A stretch of 55,344 bases of DNA, taken from contig NZ_LYUZ01000001.1 of NCBI RefSeq assembly GCF_001679925.1, forward strand, positions 111,561-166,904, in the 5' to 3' direction. The position numbers and the translations under genes were made by a program. Origin of the DNA: Leisingera sp. JC1. GTDB taxonomy: Bacteria > Pseudomonadota > Alphaproteobacteria > Rhodobacterales > Rhodobacteraceae. Below, piece by piece: positions 36,565 to 46,086 of the stretch; position 1 is the first letter of the stretch; every line of letters starts with the position of its first letter. The notes below the pieces were generated by a model, which was not told the origin of the DNA, did no database searches, and was given only the letters and a program-made list of their open reading frames with translations.

Positions 36565-36576
36565 GTTATCGCTAAC
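36565..36576. promoter_or_regulatory. LacI-type (CceR-like) operator upstream of zwf
   Basis: GTTATCGCTAAC, flanked by C and A, is an inverted repeat of the form GTTA-n-CG-n-TAAC, typical of LacI-family operators. I recall a closely similar motif for CceR, which controls Entner-Doudoroff and gluconeogenic genes in Rhodobacter. It lies 106 bases upstream of the zwf start. The regulator gene itself is not in the window. Confidence 0.55.
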
Positions 36577-36751
36577 ATGTTGGTTGTCCAAGGGCTACAG
36601 AAAATTTTGTTGGCGGCAGCATAGCTGTACGGATTTTGTGGAACTGGGAACTCTGCGTCTCAAAAATAGAATTTGATCAAATGTTGCCCAGGGGAGCGGC
36701 AGGGGCTAAGCATGTCGGGAAGAAAACAGTTTCCGACAGGAAGGAATGCCC

Positions 36752-37855
36752 ATGAAGCCGCTTGCAGGCCTGAAAGTGGTCGAACTTGCCCGCATCCTGG
36801 CCGGGCCGTGGATCGGCCAGTCGTTGGCGGATCTGGGTGCCGAGGTAGTAAAGGTTGAAAGCCCCGACGGCGATGATACCCGCAAGTGGGGCCCGCCTTT
36901 CATCGAGCGGGGCGGTGACAAGTCAGCTGCTTATTATTATGCCGCCAATCGTGGGAAAGACTGCGTAACCGCCGACTTCCGGACAGCAGAAGGCAGGCAG
37001 GCAGTAGTCAGGCAGATCCAGGATGCCGATATCCTGATTGAAAACTTCAAGGTCGGCGGGCTGAAAAAATACAGTCTTGATTACGAGACGCTCTCCGAAA
37101 TTAACCCTCGGCTGATTTATTGTTCGGTCACAGGTTTTGGCCAGGACGGACCTTATGCGTCGCGTGCCGGCTACGATTTCCTGCTGCAGGGAATGTCCGG
37201 GCTGATGTCGATCACCGGTGCACAGGATGGTCAGCCGCAGAAAGTTGGCGTTGCAATCACCGACATCGTAACTGGGCTCTATGGGACCATCGGCATTCTG
37301 GCTGCGGTGGAGCAGCGGCATACAACGGGGCGAGGCCAGCATCTGGATATGTCCTTAATGGATTGCGCAACGGCCCTGCTGGCGAACCAGGCAATGAATT
37401 ATTTGGCGACCGGAGAAAGCCCTTCGCGGCTGGGAAATGACCACCCCAATATCGCGCCGTACCAGGTGATGGCAGTCAATGACGGCCATGTCATCCTGGC
37501 GGTCGGGAATGATGGCCAGTTTCAGAGGTTGTGTGATGTCCTTGGATTGTCTGAAGTGAAATCCGATGCACGGTTTCAAACAAATCAGCTGCGGGTGGCA
37601 AACCGCAAGGGTCTGACTGCTATCCTGGAAACGGCGCTGGCTGATTGGTCGCAAGCCGAACTACTGGCCTCTCTGGAGGCGGCAACTGTGCCAGCTGGAC
37701 CGATCAACACCATAGGGCAGGCTTTCGAAGATCCGCAAATCAGGCACAGGGGCATGCAAATTGCGCCGGAGGGCGTGCCGGGAGTGCGTGGCCCGTGGAA
37801 ATTTTCAGACGCAGAGCTTTCACTGGAGAAATCTGCACCTAAACTGCCAAAATAG
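36752..37855 (+). CDS. CaiB/BaiF family (class III) CoA transferase
   Basis: 367-residue CoA transferase. The N-terminus PLAGLKVVELARILAGPWIGQSLADLGAEVVKVE and the motif GYDFLLQGMSGLMSITG, which holds the conserved Asp that carries the acyl intermediate, identify the family. It moves CoA between carboxylic acids in the cytoplasm; substrates range from formate/oxalate to carnitine and itaconate and cannot be chosen here. ATG 36752 follows AAGGA by 7 bases and is preferred to ATG 36746. The hydrolase gene downstream on the same strand follows after 140 bases. Confidence 0.85.
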   Translation: MKPLAGLKVVELARILAGPWIGQSLADLGAEVVKVESPDGDDTRKWGPPFIERGGDKSAAYYYAANRGKDCVTADFRTAEGRQAVVRQIQDADILIENFKVGGLKKYSLDYETLSEINPRLIYCSVTGFGQDGPYASRAGYDFLLQGMSGLMSITGAQDGQPQKVGVAITDIVTGLYGTIGILAAVEQRHTTGRGQHLDMSLMDCATALLANQAMNYLATGESPSRLGNDHPNIAPYQVMAVNDGHVILAVGNDGQFQRLCDVLGLSEVKSDARFQTNQLRVANRKGLTAILETALADWSQAELLASLEAATVPAGPINTIGQAFEDPQIRHRGMQIAPEGVPGVRGPWKFSDAELSLEKSAPKLPK

Positions 37856-37995
37856 ATGCAATGATTTGCGCGAACAATAACTGAAAGCGCGTAAACTCGC
37901 TTACATCCGCGCGGAAACGCTCACTTTGCAGCGGAGACGGATTTGGCGAAGGTGCGGGCAATGGCGGACGCAAACCACAGCCGAAGGAATAGTCC

Positions 37996-39981
37996 ATGCC
38001 CGGTGCATACAAGCTCATTGAAAACACTTGGATTTCCCTGCCCGACGGTCGCAGGCTGGCCGCGCGCATTTGGCTGCCTGAAGGCAAGGGGCCGTTTCCA
38101 GCAATCCTGGAATACCTTCCCTACCGCAAACGTGACGGTACTGCGCCGCGGGATGAGACCACGCATTCGGTCTTTGCCGCAGAAGGCTACGCCTGCATCC
38201 GGGTGGACATTGCAGGTACCGGTGACAGCGAGGGCGTGTTTGATGACGAGTACTCAAACCAGGAGCTGAGCGATGGCGAAACCGTACTGGAATGGATAGC
38301 TGCGCAAGATTGGTGCAACGGCAATATTGGCATGATCGGCATCAGTTGGGGCGGCTTTAACGGGTTGCAACTCGCGTTCCGCCGCCCGGCTGCACTGAAG
38401 GCTGTGGTTTCTGTCGCCTCGACTGTGGATCGCTATTCGGATGACATTCACTACATGGGGGGCTGCTTGCTGAGCGACAATGCGAACTGGGGCAGCCAAA
38501 TGTTTGCCTATCAGTCGCGCCCTTCAGATCCGGAGCTTCGTGCGGATTGGCGGGAGGATTGGATCAGGCGGATCGAAGGGATGCCTTTCATGGCCGCGGA
38601 ATGGCTGCAGCAGCAGACAAGGGGCGATTTCTGGAGGCATGGTTCGGTCTGTGAGGACTGGTCTGCTATTCAGGCACCAGTGCTGGCGATTACCGGCTGG
38701 GCAGATGCCTATGTGAACGCACCTCCGGCGCTGGCTGCGAATTTGACTGTGCCTGCCAAGGCAATGATAGGCCCTTGGGAACACCGCTACGCCCATATCG
38801 CCAAGCTGGATCCAGCGGATTTTCATGGGGAAGTGCTGGCTTGGTTTGGCAAGTGGCTGAAAGGCGAGGAGACCGGGGCTGAAGAGTTGCCGGACTACCG
38901 CGTATTTATTCAGGAACATTTTAGCCCCACAATGCAGAACAAGCCGCGCCAGGGCCGTTGGGTGGCAGAGGCTGATTGGCCTTCGCCTAATGTGCGTGAT
39001 CGGGTCTTGCACATGGGCAGTGGTGTATTGGCGGAAAAGCCTGCCAGCAGTGTGCAGGCCGTCAGCAATCCTGCAACTGTTGGGCAGGCTTCTGGCTATT
39101 TTTGTCCTGGGATGCGTTTTGACAATGAACTGGCGGGCGACCAGGCGGATGATGACAGTATGTCGGCCTGTTTCGATACCGTTCCGTTGGAAAACCCGCT
39201 TGAACTCTTGGGCCGCCCGCGGGTGAAGGTGGCCTTCAGCGCGGACAAACCGGTAGCACAGTTGGTTGCGCGGCTGTGTGATGTGTCACCTGAAGGTATA
39301 TCTCAGCGGATTACATTCCGAGCATTGAACCTCGCCTGCAGGAACGGTTTCGAAGCTCCGGAGAAACTGATTCCCGGCAAGCGCTATGAGGCCGAGATAG
39401 AGTTGAATGAATGCGCCCACCGTCTGAGGGCGGGTCATGTTCTGCGGCTGGCCTTGTCGACGTCTTACTGGCCGGTTGTCTGGCCTGCACCGGAGGCGAC
39501 CGAGGTGACGCTGTACTTGGAAGGCTGTTCGCTGGTGTTGCCGGAGCGCTCTGTTTCCAAAGAGATATCTCCGCAAAACCCTGGTGCTCCGCGTGACTAC
39601 CCTGCGCTGCAGAGCGAGCAACTTCGTGAGGCTCGCGGCACATCAAAAACCTGGTTCCGCGCGGACGGCGCGCTGGTTCTGGACACCTTCGATGATTACG
39701 GCAAAGCGGTGGACCCGTATCACGGCATCTGCGTTGGTAGCCATGTCACCATGCACTACGAAGTGCATCCCGATGATCCGGCCACGGCCGCCTTTGCCAG
39801 CGATTGGAATTTCGAATTCGAGCGCGGCGACTGGCAGGTTTCAATCGACACGGAGAACAGAATGACATGCGACAGGGAGAACTTCTTCCTATGGCGCAAG
39901 GTCACGGCCTATGAAGGGGAAGGCAAGGATGTAGTGGTTAGCAAGGAATGGCAGGAAACCATTCCCCGCGGTGTTCTTTAA
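37996..39981 (+). CDS. CocE/NonD family hydrolase (S15-like)
   Basis: 661-residue alpha/beta-hydrolase of the cocaine esterase/X-Pro dipeptidyl-peptidase type. The nucleophile Ser117 is in GMIGISWGG, the acid Asp is in ITGWADAYVNA, and the base His is in IGPWEHRYAH. The C-terminal third is the beta-sandwich typical of the family. There is no signal peptide, so it is cytoplasmic. It hydrolyses an ester or amide of unknown nature. No strong ribosome site is seen before ATG 37996. The family length (550-680 residues) fits. Confidence 0.85.
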   Translation: MPGAYKLIENTWISLPDGRRLAARIWLPEGKGPFPAILEYLPYRKRDGTAPRDETTHSVFAAEGYACIRVDIAGTGDSEGVFDDEYSNQELSDGETVLEWIAAQDWCNGNIGMIGISWGGFNGLQLAFRRPAALKAVVSVASTVDRYSDDIHYMGGCLLSDNANWGSQMFAYQSRPSDPELRADWREDWIRRIEGMPFMAAEWLQQQTRGDFWRHGSVCEDWSAIQAPVLAITGWADAYVNAPPALAANLTVPAKAMIGPWEHRYAHIAKLDPADFHGEVLAWFGKWLKGEETGAEELPDYRVFIQEHFSPTMQNKPRQGRWVAEADWPSPNVRDRVLHMGSGVLAEKPASSVQAVSNPATVGQASGYFCPGMRFDNELAGDQADDDSMSACFDTVPLENPLELLGRPRVKVAFSADKPVAQLVARLCDVSPEGISQRITFRALNLACRNGFEAPEKLIPGKRYEAEIELNECAHRLRAGHVLRLALSTSYWPVVWPAPEATEVTLYLEGCSLVLPERSVSKEISPQNPGAPRDYPALQSEQLREARGTSKTWFRADGALVLDTFDDYGKAVDPYHGICVGSHVTMHYEVHPDDPATAAFASDWNFEFERGDWQVSIDTENRMTCDRENFFLWRKVTAYEGEGKDVVVSKEWQETIPRGVL

Positions 39982-40047
39982 GCCACGCCAGATAGTTGTG
40001 CGGAATTAAGGTTTGCGGTGTTAGCAAGGCCATCGCAAGCCTGACGT

Positions 40048-40902
40048 TCAGAAATCGAGCCCGAGATCCAAGGTGCGGGCGGAATGGGTCAAGGCGCCAG
40101 AGGAGATATAGTCAACACCCGTGGCGGCAACCTCAGCGATACGCTCCAGCCGCATGTTGCCGGACGCTTCGGTCACGACGTGACCTTTGGCAATTCCTAC
40201 GGCGTTGATCAGGGTAGGCGTGTCCATATTGTCCAGCAGGACCACGTCAGCACCGCCTGTGGCAATGACCTCAGCCAGCTGATCCAGGGTATCGACTTCG
40301 ATTTCCACCTTCATCATGTGACTGACGGAGGCCTTGGCGGCTTCCAGTACGGCTTTGACGCCTCCAGCGGCCGCAATGTGGTTGTCCTTGATCAAGATGG
40401 CGTCCGACAAGCCGAAGCGATGGTTGTAGCCGCCGCCGTGAAGAACCGCCTGTTTTTCGGCAATACGCAGGCCCGGAGTCGTTTTGCGGGTGCAAGTTAT
40501 GCGCGTGCTGGTGCCTTTGGTTTCTGCGGCAAAGGCCGCTGTCAACGTGGCAATGCCGGTCAGGCGGCCCGCAAAATTCAGCGCTACACGCTCGCCGGAC
40601 AGGATTGACGCGGCGGAGCCTTCGATGGTCATCAGCGTGTCGCCTTTTTGGCAGGCAGAGCCATCGGGCAGAAGCGTTTCGACTTTCAGTCCGGCATCAA
40701 CCAGGTGAAAGGCGATGCGGGCGATCTGCATGCCGGAGACCACGCCATCCTCCCGCGCGTTCACTCGTGCTGAATAGGTGGCAGAAGTGGGGATCACCGC
40801 GCGGGTGGTGATATCGCCGTTTTGGCCCAGGTCTTCCATCAGTGCGGCCCGCACTATCGGTTCCAGGATCAGGTCGGGCAGGGTGGCGAATTGGGTGCTC
40901 AT
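40048..40902 (-). CDS. nadC: Nicotinate-nucleotide diphosphorylase (carboxylating)
   Basis: Converts quinolinate and PRPP to nicotinate mononucleotide, carbon dioxide and pyrophosphate in NAD synthesis. The 284-residue protein has LNFAGRLTGIATLTAAF, TRKTTPGLRIAEKQAVLHGGGYNHR, split here only for reading, and IKDNH, the usual blocks with the active-site basic residues. ATG 40902 overlaps the nadB stop by 4 bases and decides the start. Last gene of nadA-nadB-nadC. Confidence 0.94.
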   Translation of the reverse strand: MSTQFATLPDLILEPIVRAALMEDLGQNGDITTRAVIPTSATYSARVNAREDGVVSGMQIARIAFHLVDAGLKVETLLPDGSACQKGDTLMTIEGSAASILSGERVALNFAGRLTGIATLTAAFAAETKGTSTRITCTRKTTPGLRIAEKQAVLHGGGYNHRFGLSDAILIKDNHIAAAGGVKAVLEAAKASVSHMMKVEIEVDTLDQLAEVIATGGADVVLLDNMDTPTLINAVGIAKGHVVTEASGNMRLERIAEVAATGVDYISSGALTHSARTLDLGLDF

Positions 40903-42455
40903 GTCAGCTCCTTTGCGGCCTTGGCGCGGATCGCCAGGGCCTCTTCCAGGGTGATGCGGGTGCGGCGGGCCTGTGCCGGGTCGCTCTCGGGGAAGTCGTC
41001 GCGGAAATGACCGCCGCGGCTTTCCTCGCGCTTGAGCGCAGCTGCAGCAATCAGTGTCGCAGTGGCGCACATGTTGAGGAAGTTTTCGTCTTCGGCCTGT
41101 TCATCCTCAAGCCGGGCGATGGTGGCGAGCGCCTGTTTCAGGCCAGCCGCAGTGCGGCGGACTCCAGCGTGGGCGGTCATCACCTCGCGCAGGGATTGTA
41201 CTGCTACCGGAGCAAGTTCCTGCCCGCCCGCCGAAAACACAGGGAGGACTTTGGCGGTATCTGCCGCAAGGTTCAGGGCGGCAATGTCCCGGGCGGCATT
41301 GCGGGCGTAGACAAGCGCTTCTAGAAGGCCGTTGGAAGCAAGCCGGTTGGCACCATGCAGCCCGGTGGAGGAAGCCTCACCGCAGACCCAGAGGTTGGCT
41401 AGATTGGTGCGGCCATGAAGGTCGGCCTCAACACCGCCCATGTGATAGTGAGCGGCGACGGCAACGGGGATCGGCTGCACCACCGGGTCGATGCCTGCGC
41501 GGGCGCAGGTTTCGGCGACGGTCGGAAAACGGGTCAGAACTTCGGCACCCAGGGCCTCTCGGGTGTCGAGCAACGGGCGGCGGCCTGCCTGTGTCTCAGC
41601 AAAGATCGCACGGGCTACAATGTCGCGCGGGGCCAGTTCGGCATCCGGGTGTGCCGGAATCATGAAGCGCTCACCGTCCACGTTGATCAGCACAGCGCCT
41701 TCGCCGCGCAGGGCTTCGGTGGCAAGTGGTGCGGGATCTTCACCGATATCAAAGGCTGTCGGGTGGAATTGAACAAATTCCGGGTCAGCTATGCGAGCCC
41801 CGGCGCGGGCGGCAAAGCCGATCACCTGGCCGCGGATACGCGGCGGGTTGGTGGTGTGGGCAAAAAGCCCGCCGGAGCCGCCGCCCGCCAGCAGCACGCC
41901 TGGCGCCTTGACCAGCACCGGGGCAGAGGGTTCATCCGCGCGGGTGATCCAGATGCCGGTGACAGTGCTGCCCTCGGTCTCCAGCCGCACGGCTTGGGTG
42001 TTTTCCAGAACTTGCACGGAGGTGGCCGCGCGGACCGCGGCAATCAGCGTCTGCATGATCTGGTCACCCGCCTGGTCGCCCTTGACCCGCACAACGCGGG
42101 CGGCGGAATGGGCGGCCTCGCGGCTCATCACATAGTTGCCGTCCGCGTCACGATCAAACGGCGTGCCGAGTTCGGTCAAGTCGATGATGTGTTCGCGCGC
42201 CACCCTGGTGACCATGGCGGCGACCTCGGGATCGACCGTGCCGGCCCCCGCCTGCAGGGTATCGGCGGCATGCGCCTCGGGCGTGTCGTGGCTGGCCATT
42301 GCCGCCGCCACACCGCCCTGCGCCCAGGCGGAGCTCGCGCCCTCGCCCAGGGATTCGGGGGAGATCACCAGAACCGGCCGGGGGGCCAGCTCAAGAGCGG
42401 CATAAAGCGCGCCCAGACCTGCGCCGGCAATGACGATACGGCCGGTTTCGATCAC
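40899..42455 (-). CDS. nadB: L-aspartate oxidase
   Basis: FAD enzyme oxidising L-aspartate to iminoaspartate, which NadA uses. The 518-residue protein begins with a dinucleotide motif (IVIAGAGLGALYAALEL), has the succinate-dehydrogenase-like core with HPTAFDIGEDPAPLATEALRG and HYHMGGVEADLHGRTN, and a helical C-terminal domain. Middle gene of the nad operon, 3 bases after nadA. Confidence 0.93.
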   Translation of the reverse strand: MIETGRIVIAGAGLGALYAALELAPRPVLVISPESLGEGASSAWAQGGVAAAMASHDTPEAHAADTLQAGAGTVDPEVAAMVTRVAREHIIDLTELGTPFDRDADGNYVMSREAAHSAARVVRVKGDQAGDQIMQTLIAAVRAATSVQVLENTQAVRLETEGSTVTGIWITRADEPSAPVLVKAPGVLLAGGGSGGLFAHTTNPPRIRGQVIGFAARAGARIADPEFVQFHPTAFDIGEDPAPLATEALRGEGAVLINVDGERFMIPAHPDAELAPRDIVARAIFAETQAGRRPLLDTREALGAEVLTRFPTVAETCARAGIDPVVQPIPVAVAAHYHMGGVEADLHGRTNLANLWVCGEASSTGLHGANRLASNGLLEALVYARNAARDIAALNLAADTAKVLPVFSAGGQELAPVAVQSLREVMTAHAGVRRTAAGLKQALATIARLEDEQAEDENFLNMCATATLIAAAALKREESRGGHFRDDFPESDPAQARRTRITLEEALAIRAKAAKELT

Positions 42456-42458
42456 GGA

Positions 42459-43511
42459 TCAGATGCCCAGCTTTTGCGAAAGGTCGATCATACGCTGCAC
42501 CGCCACGCGGGCCTTTTCGGCGACTTCGGGGTCCACCTCGACCGGCTCGGTCATGGTGTGCAGCGACCACAGGACTTTCTCCAGCGTGATCTTCTTCATA
42601 TAGGGGCACATGTTGCAGGGGCCGACGAATTCCACCTCCGGCAGCTGGTCGGCAATGTTCGACGCCATCGAGCATTCGGTGATCAGCAGCGCCTTTTCAG
42701 GTTTCTCGTCGGTTACGTATTTGACAATGCCGCTGGTGGAGCCGGAGAAATCGGCCTCTGCCACCACATCCGGCGGGCATTCCGGGTGGGCGATCAGCCG
42801 GGTGCCCGGGTTCCATTCACGGAAGTCGCGCAGGTCCTTTGCGGTGTACTGCTCATGCACGATGCAGGAGCCTTCCCACCAGACGATGTTCTTTTCCGGA
42901 ACCTGCTGGGCAATGTTCTGGGCCAGGTACTGGTCCGGCGTCATGATGATGGTGTCTTCTTCCATCGCGGCAACAATCTGCGAGGCGTTGGAAGAGGTGC
43001 AGCAGATGTCGGAGGCGGCTTTGACCTCGGCGGTGGTGTTCACATAGGTGACCACCGGCGCCCCCGGGTAGCGGCGGCGCATTTCCGCGACACCTTCGGC
43101 AGTGATGCTTTCTGCCAGTGAGCAGCCTGCCTCCATGTCGGGGATCAGCACGGTTTTCCCCGGGCTCAGGATCTTGGAGGTCTCGGCCATGAAATGCACA
43201 CCGCATTGCACGATCACGTCAGCCTCGACCCTGGTCGCTTCGATTGCCAATTGAAGGCTGTCGCCGACCACGTCCGAGATGCCGTGATAGATTTCAGGCG
43301 TCATGTAGTTATGTGCCAGAATCACCGCGTTGCGTTGCTTTTTCAGCTCCAGAATCGCCGCAACATAAGGTGCATGAGTGGCCCATTCGATGGGGTTCAC
43401 AACCCGGTCCATGCGGGCATAGACGTTTGCCATCTGCTCGGCCAGGGCCGGATTGGGAGCCAGATCATAGTGGTTGGCGAGCTGATCCCGCATGGATTGC
43501 AGGTCGAACAT
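42459..43511 (-). CDS. nadA: Quinolinate synthase
   Basis: 4Fe-4S enzyme condensing iminoaspartate with dihydroxyacetone phosphate to quinolinate. The 350-residue protein shows the three cluster-binding Cys regions: VQCGVHFMAET, the Cys just before the SNAS motif (CCTSSNAS), and GPCNMCPYMKKITLEK near the C-terminus. It also has AHNYMTPEIYH. First gene of the nad operon. The 289-base divergent gap to tupB holds a partial GGCGCTAAC half-site but no operator I can call. Confidence 0.93.
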   Translation of the reverse strand: MFDLQSMRDQLANHYDLAPNPALAEQMANVYARMDRVVNPIEWATHAPYVAAILELKKQRNAVILAHNYMTPEIYHGISDVVGDSLQLAIEATRVEADVIVQCGVHFMAETSKILSPGKTVLIPDMEAGCSLAESITAEGVAEMRRRYPGAPVVTYVNTTAEVKAASDICCTSSNASQIVAAMEEDTIIMTPDQYLAQNIAQQVPEKNIVWWEGSCIVHEQYTAKDLRDFREWNPGTRLIAHPECPPDVVAEADFSGSTSGIVKYVTDEKPEKALLITECSMASNIADQLPEVEFVGPCNMCPYMKKITLEKVLWSLHTMTEPVEVDPEVAEKARVAVQRMIDLSQKLGI

Positions 43512-43800
43512 GGCGTATCCTCAAGGTTGCGTCCGGGGTGACACTTTGGGCGGGGGTTGTTTCATGTTCACATCATCCGCGCAAGCGCGTGTGAGCGGAA
43601 ACGGAGCCAAATGCGGTGATTTGGCGCTAACAGGCGGCATCTCAGGGAAGCCGTTGTTTCTCAGATGGGTATTGGCAGCATGATTTTCCAGCCGGATTGC
43701 CGTTTTTGGCTGTCCCAGCGTCCTCTCCTGTGATTTGGAGCCGCGCAAAGCCATGTTAGACCGGGCTGGTATGTGGCCCTTGGGAGAGTGACCGGACGCG

Positions 43801-44505
43801 ATGAATGATCTGTGGGCAGGACTGAGCCAGGCCTTTTGGCTGCTGGTGACGCTGGACGCGGATCTGGTGGAGATCACCCTGCGTTCCTTGCGGGTGACAT
43901 TGACAGCGCTGGTGGTAGCCTGTGCCATAGCGCTGCCGCTGGCAGCCTTTCTGGCGGTGCGCCGGTTCCGGATGCGGCGGGCAACGATTGCGGTGCTGAA
44001 TGCGCTGATGGGCCTCCCGCCAGTGGTGGTGGGGCTGGTGGTCTATGTGTTTCTGTCCCGTGCCGGGCCTTTCGGCGTATTCGGCCTGCTTTTCACCCCG
44101 ACGGCGATGATCATCGCGCAAGTGATCATCGTGGTGCCGCTGGTGGCCTCGGTTGCGCATCAGAGCTTGCGCGAGCTGTGGAGCGACTATCACGACCTGC
44201 TGATCTCTATGAACGCGACCCAGTTCCAGCGCATTCAGGCGCTGTTGTGGGATGGGCGGCGGGCGCTGCTGACCGCAGCCCTGGCAGGCTTTGGCCGCGC
44301 GATCGGCGAAGTGGGCGCGATCATGGTGGTCGGCGGCAATATCGACCACGCAACGCGGGTGCTGACAACGGCGATTGCACTGGAAACCGGCAAGGGCGAA
44401 TTTGCAATGGCGCTGGGGCTGGGCTTTGTGCTTATTGCGCTGGCGATTGCGGTCAACCTGGCTATCCACTGGCTGGGCCGTACTGAGAGCGAGGGGCGCT
44501 GGTGA
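43801..44505 (+). CDS. tupB: Tungstate-type ABC transporter permease TupB
   Basis: 234-residue membrane permease with about five to six helices and the inner-membrane loop GRAIGEVGAIMVVGGNI (EAA-like motif), typical of TupB. It forms the channel for oxyanion uptake with TupC and TupA. Tungstate is the inferred substrate from the family; molybdate cannot be excluded by sequence alone. It is first in tupB-tupC-tupA, and its stop overlaps the start of tupC. Confidence 0.85.
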   Translation: MNDLWAGLSQAFWLLVTLDADLVEITLRSLRVTLTALVVACAIALPLAAFLAVRRFRMRRATIAVLNALMGLPPVVVGLVVYVFLSRAGPFGVFGLLFTPTAMIIAQVIIVVPLVASVAHQSLRELWSDYHDLLISMNATQFQRIQALLWDGRRALLTAALAGFGRAIGEVGAIMVVGGNIDHATRVLTTAIALETGKGEFAMALGLGFVLIALAIAVNLAIHWLGRTESEGRW

Positions 44506-45215
44506 TGCAGATGTTCCCGCTGAAGGCCACCGGCGCTCAGGTGCGCCGCCGCGGCAAGGTGCTAGTCGGCCCGGTAGATCTGACGCTGGGCGGGCAGGGC
44601 ACCTCAATCATCATTGGTCCGAATGGCGCTGGCAAGACCACGCTGCTGAAAATGCTGCATGGCATCGTGCGGATGAATGGCGGAAGTCTGGACTGGGCCT
44701 GCCCGCTGGAGGAGGCGCAGAAGCATCAGGCCTTTGTGTTTCAGACCCCGGTGATGATGCGGCGTTCAGTGATCGACAACATCGCTTATCCGCTGCGTCT
44801 GACAGGATTGAGCCGCCGCCAGGCCCGCTCGCGGGCTGCGGACTGGGCTGCCCGTGTCGGCTTGGGCGAAATTCTGGAGCGTCAGGCCACTATGCTGTCA
44901 GGCGGCGAGCGGCAGAAGCTGGCGCTGGCCCGTGCGCTGGTGCGCGAACCGCAGGTGCTGTTCCTGGATGAACCCTGCGCGGCGCTGGACGGCAGGGCTA
45001 CGCGCGAGATCGAGGAAATTCTCGCTCATGCCGCCGGCAGCGGCACCCGGCTGATCATGTCCACCCACAACATGGGCCAGGCCCGGCGGCTGGCGGATGA
45101 AGTGATTTTCGTCCTGCAGGGCCGCATCCACGAATTCCGCCCGGCAGCAGAGTTTTTTGCCGGGCCTGAAACCGCGCAAGCGCGCGCATTTTTGAATGGA
45201 GATATTGTCGAATGA
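44505..45215 (+). CDS. tupC: Tungstate-type ABC transporter ATPase TupC
   Basis: 236-residue ABC ATPase: Walker A GPNGAGKTTLL near residue 40, Q-loop in FVFQTPVMMRRSV, signature LSGGERQKLALARAL, Walker B VLFLDEPCAALD, and switch His in MSTHNM. It drives oxyanion uptake with TupAB. ATG 44505 shares its A with the tupB stop (TGATG); the GTG at 44502 is less likely. It overlaps tupA by 4 bases. Confidence 0.88.
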   Translation: MQMFPLKATGAQVRRRGKVLVGPVDLTLGGQGTSIIIGPNGAGKTTLLKMLHGIVRMNGGSLDWACPLEEAQKHQAFVFQTPVMMRRSVIDNIAYPLRLTGLSRRQARSRAADWAARVGLGEILERQATMLSGGERQKLALARALVREPQVLFLDEPCAALDGRATREIEEILAHAAGSGTRLIMSTHNMGQARRLADEVIFVLQGRIHEFRPAAEFFAGPETAQARAFLNGDIVE

Positions 45216-46015
45216 AACGTCTGATTTTGGGCGCTGTTGCCTCTCTGGTCTGGACTACGGCGGCGCTGGCCGAAGAGATGAAGGTGGCGGTGACCACCTC
45301 TTTCCACAATTCCGGGCTGGCTGAGATCCTTTTGCCGGAGATCAAGGAGGATCTTGGCCTGGATGTGCAGCTGTTGGTTGTCGGCACCGGGCAGGCGATC
45401 CGCCTGGGGGAGGCGGGCGACGTTGATGCGATCCTGGTGCATTCAAAAAAGGCTGAGGAGAAATTCCTGGAGGGCGGCAATGGCACTCACCGCCGCGAAA
45501 TCATGTACAATGATTTTGTTCTCATCGGACCTGAAAATGATACGGCAGGGGTTGCCAGCGCTGAAAATGCTGCCCGTGCGTTGCAGATGATTGCCGGAGC
45601 TGAGGCAGTTTTTGTCAGCCGCGGCGACGACAGTGGCACGCACAAGAAGGAGCTGAGCCTCTGGAAGACTGCAGGTCTGGAGGCTGAGGGCTTTGGTGAG
45701 TGGTACCGCGCAGTTGGCGCTGGCATGGGGGCCGCGCTCAATACCGCTGCGGGCATGGACGCCTATATCATGTCCGACCGAGCCAGCTGGCTGAATTTCG
45801 GTAACAAGGGTGGTCTGAAGCTGCTGTTCGCAGGCGACCCGGTGCTGTTCAACCAATACGCCTATATTCCGGTGAACCCGGATAAGCATGCCCATGTGAA
45901 GAACAGCCTGGCATTGAAACTGGAGGAATGGTTGGTCTCGGACAAAGCCAAGGAACTTATCAACGGCTACCAGATCAATGGTGAAACTCTGTTTGTTTTT
46001 AACGCCCGGCAATGA
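45212..46015 (+). CDS. tupA: Tungstate-binding periplasmic protein TupA
   Basis: 267-residue solute-binding protein. The signal peptide ends TTAALAEE (cleavage after Ala-Leu-Ala). The start of the mature part, MKVAVTTSFHNSGLAEILLP, carries the TTS-x-x-x-SGL motif of TupA proteins, and FVSRGDDSGTHKKEL is the second anion-contact segment. It delivers tungstate to TupBC. The order permease-ATPase-binding protein is unusual but the set is complete. A strong terminator follows. Confidence 0.88.
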   Translation: MKRLILGAVASLVWTTAALAEEMKVAVTTSFHNSGLAEILLPEIKEDLGLDVQLLVVGTGQAIRLGEAGDVDAILVHSKKAEEKFLEGGNGTHRREIMYNDFVLIGPENDTAGVASAENAARALQMIAGAEAVFVSRGDDSGTHKKELSLWKTAGLEAEGFGEWYRAVGAGMGAALNTAAGMDAYIMSDRASWLNFGNKGGLKLLFAGDPVLFNQYAYIPVNPDKHAHVKNSLALKLEEWLVSDKAKELINGYQINGETLFVFNARQ

Positions 46016-46038
46016 CTTGACCTGAACTGGTTAAACAC

Positions 46039-46067
46039 AGCCCCTGCCTTGGCAGGGGCTTTTTTTT
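46039..46067 (+). terminator. Rho-independent terminator of tupBCA
   Basis: A perfect 10-base stem AGCCCCTGCC / GGCAGGGGCT with a 2-base loop is followed by a run of T. It lies 24 bases after tupA, between it and the end of the convergent phnF. Confidence 0.92.
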
Positions 46068-46086
46068 GTGCTGCTGGAAAGCGCCC

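Noticed and set aside
41415-43121. A 568-codon open frame opposite nadB and nadA
   Set aside because: It spans two well-supported genes on the other strand and has no family similarity that I can see.
43625-43640. A second LacI-type operator (GGCGCTAAC) in the nadA-tupB gap
   Set aside because: Only one half matches the GTTA-n-CG-n-TAAC pattern; the other half is not symmetric.
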